Origin: Desulfovibrio sp. JC022
Lineage (GTDB): Bacteria; Desulfobacterota; Desulfovibrionia; Desulfovibrionales; Desulfovibrionaceae
Reading direction: 5' to 3'
DNA length: 64,000 nucleotides
NCBI RefSeq assembly: GCF_010470665.1
Contig: NZ_VOPZ01000003.1
Span: 186,001 to 250,000, forward strand
Part shown: positions 8,952 to 18,912 of the stretch, piece after piece
How positions within the stretch are numbered: position 1 is the first letter of the stretch
Layout: the number at the start of each line of letters is the position of its first letter
Program-made: the position numbers and the translations under genes
Notes under the pieces: generated by a model
What the model was told of the DNA's origin: nothing
Seen by the model: the letters and a program-made list of their open reading frames with translations, nothing else
The model's database searches: none

Positions 8952-9522
8952 TGAAAGCGGGTTCACCCTGCTTGAGCTGCTGGTGGCGATCACCGTGGGG
9001 GCAGTGGTGCTGACTGCGGTTTATTCTATTTTCGTCACAGCAACGCGGGTGGAAAAAGGGGCGCAGGCAATACTCACCCCCATGCGATCTGCCTCCTATG
9101 CGTTCAGCATACTCGGCAGGGATGTTCGTAATCTGGACCCTTTGTGCGCGGCTTCGGATATTATCTGCAAGAAAACGAAATGCCAGTTTCCTATTCTGGA
9201 TGAGAAAGGAAAACGGATTTGGGTGCAGTATGTTTTTAAAGAAAACATACTTTGGCGGGAACAACGCAAGGATAAAAAGGGGAAACCGGAAAAAGGTAAA
9301 CCCCTGTCAAAGATGGAGCTTTGTTCCGGGGTAGTTGAAATCCGTTTCAAACTCACCAGCAGGGGGCATGGCGGGGGGGCTACCGGAGAGTTGAATACTG
9401 CTTCTAAAGTCGGTCCGGGAATGATCGGATTAGTTTTGGATTTTAAGGAAGGGGTGTCTAGGCGGGCTGTTTATCGTTCACAGATTTTACTGGAAGTAAC
9501 ACCGCAGCAGAAGGCAGGCTAA
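8923..9522 (+). CDS. gspJ: Type II secretion minor pseudopilin GspJ
   Basis: The likely start is GTG at 8923, because GGAGGA lies 4 bases upstream and it leaves a normal short leader before SGFTLLELLVAITVGAVVLTA. A longer frame opens at 8878. An ATG at 8951 is in a different frame. The product is about 199 residues. GspJ forms the pseudopilus tip with I and K. The 29-base overlap with gspG, ribosome site included, implies tight translational coupling. Confidence 0.82.
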   Translation: MITRTSPTTDESGFTLLELLVAITVGAVVLTAVYSIFVTATRVEKGAQAILTPMRSASYAFSILGRDVRNLDPLCAASDIICKKTKCQFPILDEKGKRIWVQYVFKENILWREQRKDKKGKPEKGKPLSKMELCSGVVEIRFKLTSRGHGGGATGELNTASKVGPGMIGLVLDFKEGVSRRAVYRSQILLEVTPQQKAG

Positions 9523-9526
9523 AAGG

Positions 9527-10534
9527 ATGCGTGAGAATGTAACCGGACAAACACAGGCTTCAGTTCAACAGGGTTTTGCTCTGGTGATTACGCTGTGGGT
9601 TATGGCCATTCTCGGTATTATGGCGGCTTCTTTTTCTTATGAGGCTTTATGCGAAACAAAAGTGGAAAGCTGGAGCAGTCAGGATCGCCGGGCTTACAAT
9701 CTGGCGCGAGGAGGTGTTCACAGAGCGGCGGGCATCATCAGGAAGCATGCCCGTGACCCCGTGCACAGCATTACGGACAAGTGGTTTTCCGGGGATTCAT
9801 TGTATAAAGATATTAAGTTCGGGCCGGGGTATTACTCCATTGTCCGATCTGATGCAGGTGTTACGAAAAAAAACAAGAAAGCTGAGCTGCTGCAATACGG
9901 ATTAATTGATGAAGAGTCGCGCCTGAACATCAATGTCGCCACCATGGATCAGTTACAGGGCTTCCCTACTGTCTCTAATGTGCTGGCCGCTAATATCACT
10001 CTTTTACTGACCAAAAAGCGGGGCAACAGCACCAAGGGGGCTCCCTCGTCCGTGGCAATGGCTAAGGGGCTGGTGGACGGACCGATTCGAAGTCTGGACG
10101 AGCTGCTTCAAGTGAAAGGAATGACGCGGGAAATTTTGTATGGTCCTTCTGGTCGTGATGGTGGCGGGAAGGCAGGTATTGCGCGCTATCTGACCTGTTT
10201 TTCCTCGGGGAAGGTGAATATTAATACTGCCGGGAAGGAAGTGCTTCATGCAGTGGGCTTTACGACCGGGCAGGTGCAGACTTTGCTCGCCTATCGTCTT
10301 TCGGGGTGGAAAGGGTTTGCATCGGTTAGTGCCGCGCTCAGTACGTTGGGTGCTACCGCGCAGAGTTCTCATTTGACACCTTTTCTGACCGTGCAGTCCA
10401 AGAATTTTACCATGACCTGTCTGGCCGGATTCGCGCCCGGAAAGTTTGTGGAACGAATCACCGCCAGAGTCAGCGTGGACAAAGATCAATTGCATTTCAC
10501 CCGCTGGGAGTCCGAGTCCCTGCCGCGGATATGA
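9527..10534 (+). CDS. gspK: Type II secretion minor pseudopilin GspK
   Basis: The 335-residue length is characteristic of GspK, the largest pseudopilin. The N-terminus has QQGFALVITLWVMAILGIMAASF; as in the GspK family, the position-5 Glu is absent. Two helix-hairpin-helix-like segments (INVATMDQLQGFPTV and VNINTAGKEVLHAVGFT) match the family. It caps the pseudopilus. The start lies 4 bases after the gspJ stop. Confidence 0.88.
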   Translation: MRENVTGQTQASVQQGFALVITLWVMAILGIMAASFSYEALCETKVESWSSQDRRAYNLARGGVHRAAGIIRKHARDPVHSITDKWFSGDSLYKDIKFGPGYYSIVRSDAGVTKKNKKAELLQYGLIDEESRLNINVATMDQLQGFPTVSNVLAANITLLLTKKRGNSTKGAPSSVAMAKGLVDGPIRSLDELLQVKGMTREILYGPSGRDGGGKAGIARYLTCFSSGKVNINTAGKEVLHAVGFTTGQVQTLLAYRLSGWKGFASVSAALSTLGATAQSSHLTPFLTVQSKNFTMTCLAGFAPGKFVERITARVSVDKDQLHFTRWESESLPRI

Positions 10535-10547
10535 ACGGGGTTGCAGT

Positions 10548-11891
10548 ATGAATTTTAAGAAGTTGCTCAAAATTATGCCTCTGACCCCTTCTTTCGGGAA
10601 TAAGTCCCGGATTGGACTGGTGTTTGACGTGCATGGGCATTGCGCAGCTTCGTTTGAATATTCTTCCAAAGGCAAGCAGTGGCTTCCCCTGCCGCAATTA
10701 CCTGAAACAAATCACCCTCGTCCCTGCTTCATGGTTCTCCCTTCAGCCATGCTCGCCTTGTGCCGAACCCCGATCCCGGACAAAGAGCAGAAGGACGCAG
10801 TGGCAGCTCTGGATATGGAATCCGGTCAACGTTTGTTCCGTTCCCCTGAAACAGGAGGCCGGGAGATCCGCTGTTATGGCGGGGAAAATGGTTTGACCGC
10901 TACCCTTGGCTGGCTATCCAACGAGTATCTTCATGAATGTCTGGAAACAGCAAAGGGCATGGGATTTCAGGTTACGACCATAGTGCTGCCTGAATTCGAC
11001 TTGAAAGTTTCCGGGCCGACCCTGCTCGTGTCTCGCGAAAAAGAGGAAACACGTCTGTGTTGCATCCACAAGAAAGTTCCCGTGATCTGGCAGGTGGTAC
11101 CGGATGGGGGACCGTCATTGGCAAGTGCGCTGGGTGTGGTTCTTGCGGAACTTGAGGCGGAAGGAAAGCCGAAGCCGGAAAAGGTTGTGGTCTGGATTCC
11201 TCCCGGTGGCGGGGAGCCGGATGGTTTCACTGAAGTAATCACAAATGGGCTGCCCGGAATTCCTGTGGAAAAAGTCCGTTCCTATGAAGATCTTTTGTCT
11301 TTGTTGCGCATGAACCATGTGAAAGGTTCTTTTCATGAAAGTCTTGAAGAGTGGGAGCGCATTCCCCTTGCTCCGAAAGACTACTTGCGGCCGGGGTTGG
11401 CCTTTGCGGGGGCCATTGCTGGTTGCCTGTTGCTTTTCTTTTCCGTGATTCATTTGAATACTCAGGATGCCGATGTTCTTAAGCAGGAGGCACATAAGGT
11501 TTTGTTTCTGGCAAAACGTACGGATGTGGTGACCATGGAGGTGCGGGAGTATGTCAGACGCAACAGGGAGATTCTTAGATATACGGTACAGAAGCCCTTT
11601 GTTTCACATGTGTTCCGTGATCTTGGTGATTCGGTTCCGGCTCAGGTTAAGTTGAATACCATGCGTCTTGATCAGTCCGGTAAGATTACCCTGCAAGGGG
11701 AGGCTAAAAATGAAATCAGCCTTATGGCCCTGCTGGAGAATCTGAGCAGTGCACAGATTTTCAGCAATGCGGTACTCGCTTCCATGAGCAAGTTGGAACA
11801 GGGGCAGGGGTTCCGGTTTGTGGTGGAGCTTGATTTTCCAGCTTGGCAAAGTTTTTTCAAGCCTAAAAATAAGCAGGGGGAAACGCAATGA
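10548..11891 (+). CDS. gspL: Type II secretion inner-membrane platform protein GspL
   Basis: The ATG at 10548 gives 447 residues and avoids overlap with gspK; an upstream in-frame extension to 10446 is unlikely. The N-terminal 280 residues resemble the actin-like cytoplasmic domain of GspL/PilM. One transmembrane segment lies near residues 284-305, and the short periplasmic part (about 306-447) is of PilN/GspL type. GspL links the GspE ATPase to the GspM/GspF platform. The end overlaps gspM by 4 bases. Confidence 0.78.
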   Translation: MNFKKLLKIMPLTPSFGNKSRIGLVFDVHGHCAASFEYSSKGKQWLPLPQLPETNHPRPCFMVLPSAMLALCRTPIPDKEQKDAVAALDMESGQRLFRSPETGGREIRCYGGENGLTATLGWLSNEYLHECLETAKGMGFQVTTIVLPEFDLKVSGPTLLVSREKEETRLCCIHKKVPVIWQVVPDGGPSLASALGVVLAELEAEGKPKPEKVVVWIPPGGGEPDGFTEVITNGLPGIPVEKVRSYEDLLSLLRMNHVKGSFHESLEEWERIPLAPKDYLRPGLAFAGAIAGCLLLFFSVIHLNTQDADVLKQEAHKVLFLAKRTDVVTMEVREYVRRNREILRYTVQKPFVSHVFRDLGDSVPAQVKLNTMRLDQSGKITLQGEAKNEISLMALLENLSSAQIFSNAVLASMSKLEQGQGFRFVVELDFPAWQSFFKPKNKQGETQ

Positions 11892-13435
11892 ACATTCTCC
11901 TTGCCTCTTGGAACAAACTTGATCCGCGAGACCGCCGTGCTTTGGGCATATGCATAATATTTCTGGTCTCTGTTGTTTTATATATAGGTATTCTGGCTCC
12001 TCTCGGCGATATGTATGAAGCCACGGTGCAGGAGCAGGCCGACCTGAAGAATAAAATTCAATTCAATACGCCCAAGGCCATGGTTTTGCCGGACCGGGAG
12101 GCAAAGCTGCGTCAGGTCAAGGGTGAATATGAATCCCTTAAACGCCAGTTGGAACTTGTGGATCGCAGGGATTGGGGAGCTTCTGATATTTATAATGAAA
12201 TCAGAGATTATGCTTCTATTACCGGGATTACCATTAAGGAAATCCGTCCCTTAGCGAAAAAAAAGGATGGGTTTCTGTCCAGCCAGCCCATGGATGTGAC
12301 CTTCAGCGGTCCGTTCACTGCTATTGAGAAGTTTATTTATTATCTGGAAACTTCGCCGCAGGTTTTTGTTGTTTCGGAAATATCGCTGACCGGTAAGAGC
12401 GGCACTATGCAGGGCGGTTTGGTGATCAGCAAGTATTCCATTCCTGCCGGGGTTGATTCCAAGATGGCGGAACACGCAGTGAAACTAGTGCTCTCCATGC
12501 CGCCATGGATCGGATACGCTCCTTTTGAGATAGCCCGGCACAATGGATGGCTCCATTCAAACGGCACGCGCATTGAGTGTTATTTTTCTGAGCATGAAAA
12601 AACTAATTTTGAGAAATTGTACGCCGGCGAAATCGATGGGACCGCCACCCATGCTTTGGAACTTGTCCAGCTTCTCACCAGAGGTGTGGACCTGCGCATA
12701 GTGGCTCCATTGGCGCAGTTTAAGGCCGGAGATGCTCTGATGGTGGCGGGGAATTCGCCTGTTAAATCCGTGAAGGATTTGCGCGGGAAGACGGTCTTTC
12801 TGGAGACAGGAGGGGCTGCGCACTATTTTCTGTATGAAGTTCTCAAGAAGAACGGCATGTCGCTCTCGGACGTAACGGTGAGCAATATGGCCCGTGACAT
12901 AGTGGCCCAAAGTCTGGAAGCCGGACTCATTGAAGCGGGTGTGACCTTCGAACCCTATGTAGGGAGATTGCAGAAACTGCGCATCGCCAGACCTGTGGCA
13001 GGTCCGGAGGATGTGGACAACTGGACCTTGCAGTTTCTGGTCCTGCGTGAAGATGCCCTGCCCGGTAATGAAAAGGCAGTTGAAACCCTCATAAACGGTT
13101 TTGCGCGGGCAGTGCACTGGTGGGGGCAGCACCCGGACGAGGCCGTGCAATACCTGAGTGCCAATAGTCCTCAAGGGGTTTCACAGGGAACCATCAAGAA
13201 GATCCTGAAGAGTGTGCGGTTTCTGACTCCTGCTCAGGTGAGGGATTATTCTTGCGTCGGGCCGGAAGTGAATAATCCTCTGGATGAGTATTTCAGCAAA
13301 TATGAGACATTTTTCAAGGAGGAGCTTGGATATGATGTGGTAGTTCCCAAGGCCGACATCATTGACTGGCAATATGTTCGCAAGGTGTACAATTGTACGT
13401 CGCATGCAAACGGTACCCACGGGGCAGGGGGCTGA
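11888..13435 (+). CDS. gspM: GspM/PilO-like platform protein fused to an NMT1/SsuA-type solute-binding domain
   Basis: The 515-residue ORF is about three times the usual GspM length. Residues 1-190 contain one N-terminal transmembrane segment (about 18-39), a coiled coil (about 45-95) and a PilO/GspM ferredoxin-like fold (VTFSGPFTAIEKFIYYLE, QVFVVSEISLTG). Residues about 200-505 look like a type 2 periplasmic substrate-binding protein of the NMT1/SsuA/TauA group: APFEIARHNGWL, a G-E-IDGTATHALE segment, VKDLRGKTVFLE, EAGVTFEPYVG and AVHWWGQHPDEAVQYL. The reading frame is continuous at the join. The single anchor places both domains in the periplasm. The position between gspL and gspC supports the GspM role. 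The ligand and purpose of the binding domain are unknown. Confidence 0.82.
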   Translation: MNILLASWNKLDPRDRRALGICIIFLVSVVLYIGILAPLGDMYEATVQEQADLKNKIQFNTPKAMVLPDREAKLRQVKGEYESLKRQLELVDRRDWGASDIYNEIRDYASITGITIKEIRPLAKKKDGFLSSQPMDVTFSGPFTAIEKFIYYLETSPQVFVVSEISLTGKSGTMQGGLVISKYSIPAGVDSKMAEHAVKLVLSMPPWIGYAPFEIARHNGWLHSNGTRIECYFSEHEKTNFEKLYAGEIDGTATHALELVQLLTRGVDLRIVAPLAQFKAGDALMVAGNSPVKSVKDLRGKTVFLETGGAAHYFLYEVLKKNGMSLSDVTVSNMARDIVAQSLEAGLIEAGVTFEPYVGRLQKLRIARPVAGPEDVDNWTLQFLVLREDALPGNEKAVETLINGFARAVHWWGQHPDEAVQYLSANSPQGVSQGTIKKILKSVRFLTPAQVRDYSCVGPEVNNPLDEYFSKYETFFKEELGYDVVVPKADIIDWQYVRKVYNCTSHANGTHGAGG

Positions 13436-13437
13436 CC

Positions 13438-14316
13438 ATGGGCATGGAAAGATATCTGCATAAAAACGCGGCGGACGCATTTTTCAGGATCGCGCTTATT
13501 GTCGCGGCCCTGACATTAGTCGGTGCAGTGCTCATTCTTTCCCTTCCCGCACCGCATCCCAAAGCGGTGAATTATGTGGATGCCACTCGCGAGCATCCGC
13601 CGTCCGATCCGCTGGCCTATCCCCATTATTCTTTTTTTACCACTAAGCGGCGTCATATCTTCCAGTACGGCCAGCTTCATCTGGTGCATCGTTCCTACAA
13701 GCGAACAGCTCCTGATTTGCCTCCCGGCCCCAATGTTTCCGGGCTTTCCCTTATGGCGACTATGCCGGGTGCGGGCAAGTCCTATGCAATCATCAGTGGA
13801 ATCAACAGCGGCGCAAGCACATTGGTTACTCTGGGGCAGGTGGTCAGGGAAAGCATACTTGTGGAAATCGCTTCAAACCATGTGATTTTGGCCCGAAATG
13901 ATCAGAACGTCACCTTGCCCATGACTACCGCGTGGGAAGCGCAGACTGAAAGTTTGATGAGTGAGGCCGGTATCTCTGAAGGAAGCGGAAGTTCCTATGC
14001 GCTTTCAGTTCCTTCGGGTGCAGGGGGGAAAGGCGTCAACGTAAATATCAAGGGTTGGGGGGTGTTCCTCATTCCTCTGACTGAAATGGAACGGAAAGAC
14101 ATGGGAATCCAGTCGGGTCGCGGACTGAAAGTGGCCCGTGTCGTGCGTAAGGATACAGGTCTGCTGCGCGGGGATTTGCTGCTGGCTGTTTCCGGCAGGC
14201 CCGTGGGTTCGATACCGCAGGTCAATGAGATATTGAAAAATAAAATCGGTAAGGACGTGTTTCTGACAATCATTCGTAAAGGAAACCCCATGAATGTGGA
14301 TATTCTGATTCCCTGA
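13438..14316 (+). CDS. gspC: Type II secretion protein GspC with C-terminal PDZ domain
   Basis: The ATG at 13438 lies 2 bases after the gspM stop and gives 292 residues. One transmembrane helix (about residues 13-36) is followed by a Pro-rich linker, a homology-region-like beta domain (about 95-165, with AIISGINSGASTLVTLGQVV and ILVEIASNHVILAR) and a PDZ domain at the end (GLKVARVVRKDTGLLRGDLLLAVSGRPVGS). GspC connects the inner platform to the GspD secretin and helps choose substrates. Confidence 0.82.
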   Translation: MGMERYLHKNAADAFFRIALIVAALTLVGAVLILSLPAPHPKAVNYVDATREHPPSDPLAYPHYSFFTTKRRHIFQYGQLHLVHRSYKRTAPDLPPGPNVSGLSLMATMPGAGKSYAIISGINSGASTLVTLGQVVRESILVEIASNHVILARNDQNVTLPMTTAWEAQTESLMSEAGISEGSGSSYALSVPSGAGGKGVNVNIKGWGVFLIPLTEMERKDMGIQSGRGLKVARVVRKDTGLLRGDLLLAVSGRPVGSIPQVNEILKNKIGKDVFLTIIRKGNPMNVDILIP

Positions 14317-14360
14317 TTTTCACGGAAAGGGAAACAGGTTAACATTCAGGAAAATATAAG

Positions 14361-15980
14361 ATGAGAGAATCCATGATGAGAGCTGCCCACTGCATACGAT
14401 GGTTTGTCATTCTGGCGATGATATGCGCCTTTTCCGTTCCTGTGACCGGGGGGCCGGGACATGTTGCTCATGCCGCACCTGCTGGGAAAAATCGGATCGA
14501 GATCAATTTCAGGCAGACGGATATTATGGCCGTGCTGGAATTTTATTCGCATCTTATGGGCAAGACATTTATTCCGAATCCTCAACTCAAGGGGCCGGTA
14601 ACAGTTATTTCCCCGAAGCCCGTGACTAAGTTTGAAGCTTTGCGGTTGCTGTATTCCGTGTTGGACATGAAAGGTTATACCCTTGTGCAGCAGAGCGGCT
14701 ACTACAAGGTCGTCTCCAAAAGCATGGCTGTACATGAAGGGCTGAATGTAGATTCCATCACTGTGGGCGGCGATCAGATGGTTACTGAAGTAATCATGCT
14801 TAAGTATCTGAAAGCAGCTGACGTGATCGCTGATTTTCGGCAGATTCTGTCACCTGAAGGGTCAATTTTTTCTGGAAAGTCTAACAATTACATCGTGTTT
14901 ACAGATACTGCTGCCAATGTGAACAAGATTAAGGAATTGATCAGCCACATAGACAAACCCGGCTCCCTGCCTTCTTCCAAAACCTACTCCCTGCAATACA
15001 TTGAAGCCAAGACCGTGGCTCCGATGCTGACCAAGCTTTATACGGAAAAGGTGGCCAAGGCTGATCAGAGCAAGGTTCAGATTCTTGCCATGGAGGAGAC
15101 GAACTCCCTGATCGTGCTTGCCCCGGAAAGTGTGCATACGGATATTTCCAAAATCGTAGCCAAACTTGATGTCCGTACCATGCAGGTCTCGATCAAGGCT
15201 TATCTTGTGGAAGTGACTCTGACCGATGAAACCAAGCTCGGTTTTGAGTGGATGTTCAATGTCAATTCGCAAGGGACATCTGCCGGTGGGTCCTTGGATT
15301 TCGGGGAAGCTTTTACCTCTGCCATGCTTGGTGGAACAAAGGAAGCTCTTAATTTTTCCATCGTCAACGGTGACAATTTTCAAGCGATGATGAATTTTTT
15401 CGCTTCGGATGATAATGCCCGCGTGGTTTCCGCGCCGCATATCTTGGCTCTTGATAATCAGAAAGCGAGTATTTCTGTGGGAACGGAAATTCCCATCCTC
15501 AAGCTGACCCAGTCTTCCATGACTTCTCAGCAGAATGTGATCAAGACTTACGATCACCGCAAATTCGGCATGCAGCTTGATATCACTCCTACAATTGCCG
15601 AAAATAGGGACGTGACCCTCAAGATTGATCAGACCCTATCCAGTCTGGTCACCGATGAGACTGATCCGGATCAGTGGAAATCTACTGACCGCGCGGCCTC
15701 CACAACCGTGCTGGTCAAGGATGCCCAGACTCTGGTTATCGGTGGACTTATGAGCGTCAACGGTGACTTGAACAAGAAAGGTGCACCTTACTTGAAAGAT
15801 ATGCCCGTACTCGGTCCTTTGTTCGGTACTCAGGATGATAAGATGACCAAGTCGGAACTCCTGTTATTCCTGACTCCATACGTGATCGCCACGCCGGATG
15901 AGGCAGATGAGATGAGCGGACTGCGCAAGGCTCAGAGTCCTATGGCTGTGGATGAATTCGGCCTTATTTTCGACCTCTAG
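14361..15980 (+). CDS. gspD: Type II secretion outer-membrane secretin GspD
   Basis: The 539-residue protein starts with a signal peptide (about 1-35). N0/N1/N2-type domains follow (IEINFRQTDIMAVLEFYSHLMG; VTEVIMLKYLKAADVIADF; KTYSLQYIEAKTVAPML), then a secretin domain with VVSAPHILALDNQKASISVG, TTVLVKDAQTLVIGGLM, PYLKDMPVLGPLFG and KSELLLFLTPYVI. It forms the outer-membrane channel. It is shorter than typical GspD (about 650 residues), probably lacking one N domain. No pilotin-binding S domain is obvious. Confidence 0.9.
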   Translation: MRESMMRAAHCIRWFVILAMICAFSVPVTGGPGHVAHAAPAGKNRIEINFRQTDIMAVLEFYSHLMGKTFIPNPQLKGPVTVISPKPVTKFEALRLLYSVLDMKGYTLVQQSGYYKVVSKSMAVHEGLNVDSITVGGDQMVTEVIMLKYLKAADVIADFRQILSPEGSIFSGKSNNYIVFTDTAANVNKIKELISHIDKPGSLPSSKTYSLQYIEAKTVAPMLTKLYTEKVAKADQSKVQILAMEETNSLIVLAPESVHTDISKIVAKLDVRTMQVSIKAYLVEVTLTDETKLGFEWMFNVNSQGTSAGGSLDFGEAFTSAMLGGTKEALNFSIVNGDNFQAMMNFFASDDNARVVSAPHILALDNQKASISVGTEIPILKLTQSSMTSQQNVIKTYDHRKFGMQLDITPTIAENRDVTLKIDQTLSSLVTDETDPDQWKSTDRAASTTVLVKDAQTLVIGGLMSVNGDLNKKGAPYLKDMPVLGPLFGTQDDKMTKSELLLFLTPYVIATPDEADEMSGLRKAQSPMAVDEFGLIFDL

Positions 15981-15994
15981 CCCCGGAAAGAGAT

Positions 15995-17587
15995 ATGCAG
16001 GAAAAAGAAATGAAACTCCTTCCGGCAACACCTTATGACCTGTCCTCTCCCGACAGGGTCAGGGGCTGGTGGCAGCGTATCAGGCAGGCCGGGGAGTCTG
16101 AACAGGACGCGCTCAGGAGTACGGCGGAGTTTCTCGGTCTGGAGTGGATGGAACTCGACAAAACCTATCTTGCCGAGCCGGGACTGGTGCAGCTTGTGCC
16201 TGAGAGTTTTGCAAAGAGCCATCTGCTGCTTCCTTTGGCAAAGGAACAGGACGGGGTGGTTCGTATGGCTGTTGCAACACCTTTTATGGGAACAGCAGTG
16301 TCCGAAATGGAGCAGGCTTTGGAAATGGATATCCACATGGTTCTCGCTCCGGCGGATAATCTTGTGGATGCCCTTGAACGGGCCTACTCCGGCGAAGGCA
16401 TGGAGGGGGTCTTCACCAGTCTGGATGATGACCTTGATTCCATGGATGATGTGGAGGATCTGCGGGATATGGCTCAGGCCGCGCCTGTTATCCGGCTGGT
16501 CAATAATTCCTTTCGAGACGCCATTGCTCAGGGAGCTTCGGATATCCATATTTCGCCTTATGAGGACGGTCTGGAAATACGCTTTCGTGTGGACGGCATC
16601 CTGCACGTGGTCAATACCGTGCCCAGAAAATATCAGGCGGCCATCATTTCCCGGATCAAGATTATGTCTAATCTGGATATTGCCGAACGTCGAATTCCCC
16701 AGGACGGTCGTATCCGGCTGAAGATGGAGCAGTCTGATTATGATATCCGCGTGGCATCCACACCCACCGTGTTCGGAGAAGGTGTGGTCATGCGTATTTT
16801 GGACAAGTCATCCATCAAGGTGGATATCGCGGATGTGGGCTTTGAGCCGGACATGCTCGAGATGTGGAAAAAACTTGTCCATCGACCCCACGGTGCAATA
16901 CTCGTGACCGGGCCGACCGGGTCCGGGAAAACCACCACGCTCTATGCATCATTGAATTACATCAAGTCCCCGGAATTAAAAATAATCACCACGGAAGATC
17001 CGGTTGAATACCAGCTGCGCGGTATAGACCAGATTCAGGTCAATCCCAAAGTCGGGCTGACTTTTGCGGCAGCTCTGAGGAGCATTCTGCGTCAGGACCC
17101 GGATGTGATTATGGTCGGGGAAATCCGTGATTTGGAGACCGCTGAAATTGCGATCCAATCCTCCCTGACAGGTCACCTTGTGCTTTCCACTCTGCATACC
17201 AATGATGCCCCTACAGCCATCACCCGCCTTGTGGAGATGGGCATTGCTCCCTATCTTGCCGCTCCCACTTTGGCCGGGGCAATGGCCCAGCGGCTCCTGC
17301 GCAGGCTGTGCACTAATTGCAAAAAACAGGGAGCGGACGGCAAGTGGCAGGCTGTGGGCTGTGAGGAATGTGATGGTTCCGGTTACAAGGGCAGGCTCGG
17401 AATATTCGAGTTGCTGATCAATACTCCAGCCATCCAGACGCTTATCCAGAATCAGGCCAGTGCTGCTGACATCGGGGCCAAGGCACAGCAGGAAGGCATG
17501 CGCACCCTGCTTCAGGATGGCCTTGCCAAGGCGGCAAGGGGGCTGACCACGGAAGAGGAAGTCTATCGTATGGCTCAGGATAATTAG
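15995..17587 (+). CDS. gspE: Type II secretion ATPase GspE
   Basis: The 530-residue product has an N1E-like region (about 1-150), a Walker A motif GPTGSGKTTT (about 305-314), an Asp box, a Walker B-like DPDVIMVGEIRD and the His box. A zinc-binding tetracysteine loop, CTNC and CEEC about 20 residues apart, is typical of GspE rather than PilT. The hexameric cytoplasmic ATPase powers pseudopilus assembly. It follows gspD after 14 bases. Confidence 0.95.
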   Translation: MQEKEMKLLPATPYDLSSPDRVRGWWQRIRQAGESEQDALRSTAEFLGLEWMELDKTYLAEPGLVQLVPESFAKSHLLLPLAKEQDGVVRMAVATPFMGTAVSEMEQALEMDIHMVLAPADNLVDALERAYSGEGMEGVFTSLDDDLDSMDDVEDLRDMAQAAPVIRLVNNSFRDAIAQGASDIHISPYEDGLEIRFRVDGILHVVNTVPRKYQAAIISRIKIMSNLDIAERRIPQDGRIRLKMEQSDYDIRVASTPTVFGEGVVMRILDKSSIKVDIADVGFEPDMLEMWKKLVHRPHGAILVTGPTGSGKTTTLYASLNYIKSPELKIITTEDPVEYQLRGIDQIQVNPKVGLTFAAALRSILRQDPDVIMVGEIRDLETAEIAIQSSLTGHLVLSTLHTNDAPTAITRLVEMGIAPYLAAPTLAGAMAQRLLRRLCTNCKKQGADGKWQAVGCEECDGSGYKGRLGIFELLINTPAIQTLIQNQASAADIGAKAQQEGMRTLLQDGLAKAARGLTTEEEVYRMAQDN

Positions 17588-17611
17588 TTAAATTTTGTAA
17601 TTGGAGCACTC

Positions 17612-18838
17612 ATGGCAACGTTTACTTATACGGCTCTCAAAGACGGCAAGCAACTTTCGGGGGAGATGGAAGCTGCTGATGTCACAGCTGTGCAGCGTGA
17701 ACTTTCCGGGCAGGGAGCCAGAGTGCTGCGGGTGGAACGTAAGGACGGCGGTCCGGAGGAAGAACAAAAAGGAAGCGTAAAGAGCCAGTCCCTCTTCGGT
17801 AAGCGTATCAGTTACAAGCAGGTCACCTCTTTTACCCGCCAGTTTGCCACCCTGTTGGGATCAAGCCTTCCGCTTGTGCGGGCTCTTTCATTTTTACAGG
17901 ACCAGAACGCAGGCACTGTGCTGGGAGAGGTCATAGGCACTATCAATTCCCGTGTACGCGAGGGTATGCCCCTGTCGCGGGCCTTGTCCGAATATCCTAA
18001 ACATTTTGATACGCTTTATGTTTCACTTGTGGCAGCGGGAGAGACAGGCGGTATGCTGGATAAGGCTATGGATAGGCTGGCCTTTATGCGTGAGGCTCAG
18101 GAGGACCTGCGTTCCAAGGTTTCCGGGGCCATGATTTACCCGGCCATCATGTTCATTGCCATGGTGGGGGCGATCATCACCATGATGCTGCTCGTGGTTC
18201 CAAGATTTGCCCAGATGTTTTCCAGTATGGGCCAGAAGCTTCCCGTTGCCACCCGTGTGCTCATCGGTATTTCGGACACTTTGCAGCAGACATGGTGGTT
18301 GTTTCCTTTGTTTCTGGTGGTCGTCATCCCTGCATGGAAAAAGATAGGTTCCACCCCCGCAGGGCGTATGCGTATTGATACCGCCAAACTCAAGCTCCCA
18401 GCCCTCGGTCCCATTGTCATACAGGTCAGCATGGCCCGCTGGTGCCGTACTTTGGGAACCCTGATCGGTTCCGGTGTTCCATTTCTGTCCGCGCTTCAGT
18501 CCAGTGCCGGAGTAACCGGAAATGTGGCTGTCTCAAAAGTTGTGGAAAAGGCGACCGCCGAGGTCCGCGAGGGCAGCAAGCTGGCGACTCCGCTTAAGGA
18601 GAGCGGCGTCATCCCGGCATATGTCACAGAAATGATCTCCATGGGCGAGGAGTCCGGTTCCCTAGACACTATGCTCGGAAAAATTGCTGAACATTACGAA
18701 CGTGAGGTGGATCAGCTGGTCAAGAATCTCACCTCACTTCTGGAGCCGGTTATGATTCTGGTGATGGGCGCGGTGGTCGGTTTCATTGTTATGGCAATAC
18801 TGCTGCCGGTATTTCAGATGCAGCTTATGGCGGGGTGA
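17612..18838 (+). CDS. gspF: Type II secretion inner-membrane protein GspF
   Basis: The 408-residue length and the two repeated T2SSF domains match GspF/PilC: KQVTSFTRQFATLLGSSLPLVRAL (about 70) and its second copy WCRTLGTLIGSGVPFLSAL (about 275). There are three transmembrane helices (about 170-195, 220-240 and 380-402) and the final LLEPVMILVMGAVVGFIVMA segment. GspF is the polytopic core of the assembly platform. GGAG precedes the ATG. Confidence 0.93.
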   Translation: MATFTYTALKDGKQLSGEMEAADVTAVQRELSGQGARVLRVERKDGGPEEEQKGSVKSQSLFGKRISYKQVTSFTRQFATLLGSSLPLVRALSFLQDQNAGTVLGEVIGTINSRVREGMPLSRALSEYPKHFDTLYVSLVAAGETGGMLDKAMDRLAFMREAQEDLRSKVSGAMIYPAIMFIAMVGAIITMMLLVVPRFAQMFSSMGQKLPVATRVLIGISDTLQQTWWLFPLFLVVVIPAWKKIGSTPAGRMRIDTAKLKLPALGPIVIQVSMARWCRTLGTLIGSGVPFLSALQSSAGVTGNVAVSKVVEKATAEVREGSKLATPLKESGVIPAYVTEMISMGEESGSLDTMLGKIAEHYEREVDQLVKNLTSLLEPVMILVMGAVVGFIVMAILLPVFQMQLMAG

Positions 18839-18912
18839 TATTTGCAGAATACAAAAGTGAAATTTCCTATGGCCGTATGAAATTTTTTTATTAAATCGCT
18901 GGAGAGGAGTCT

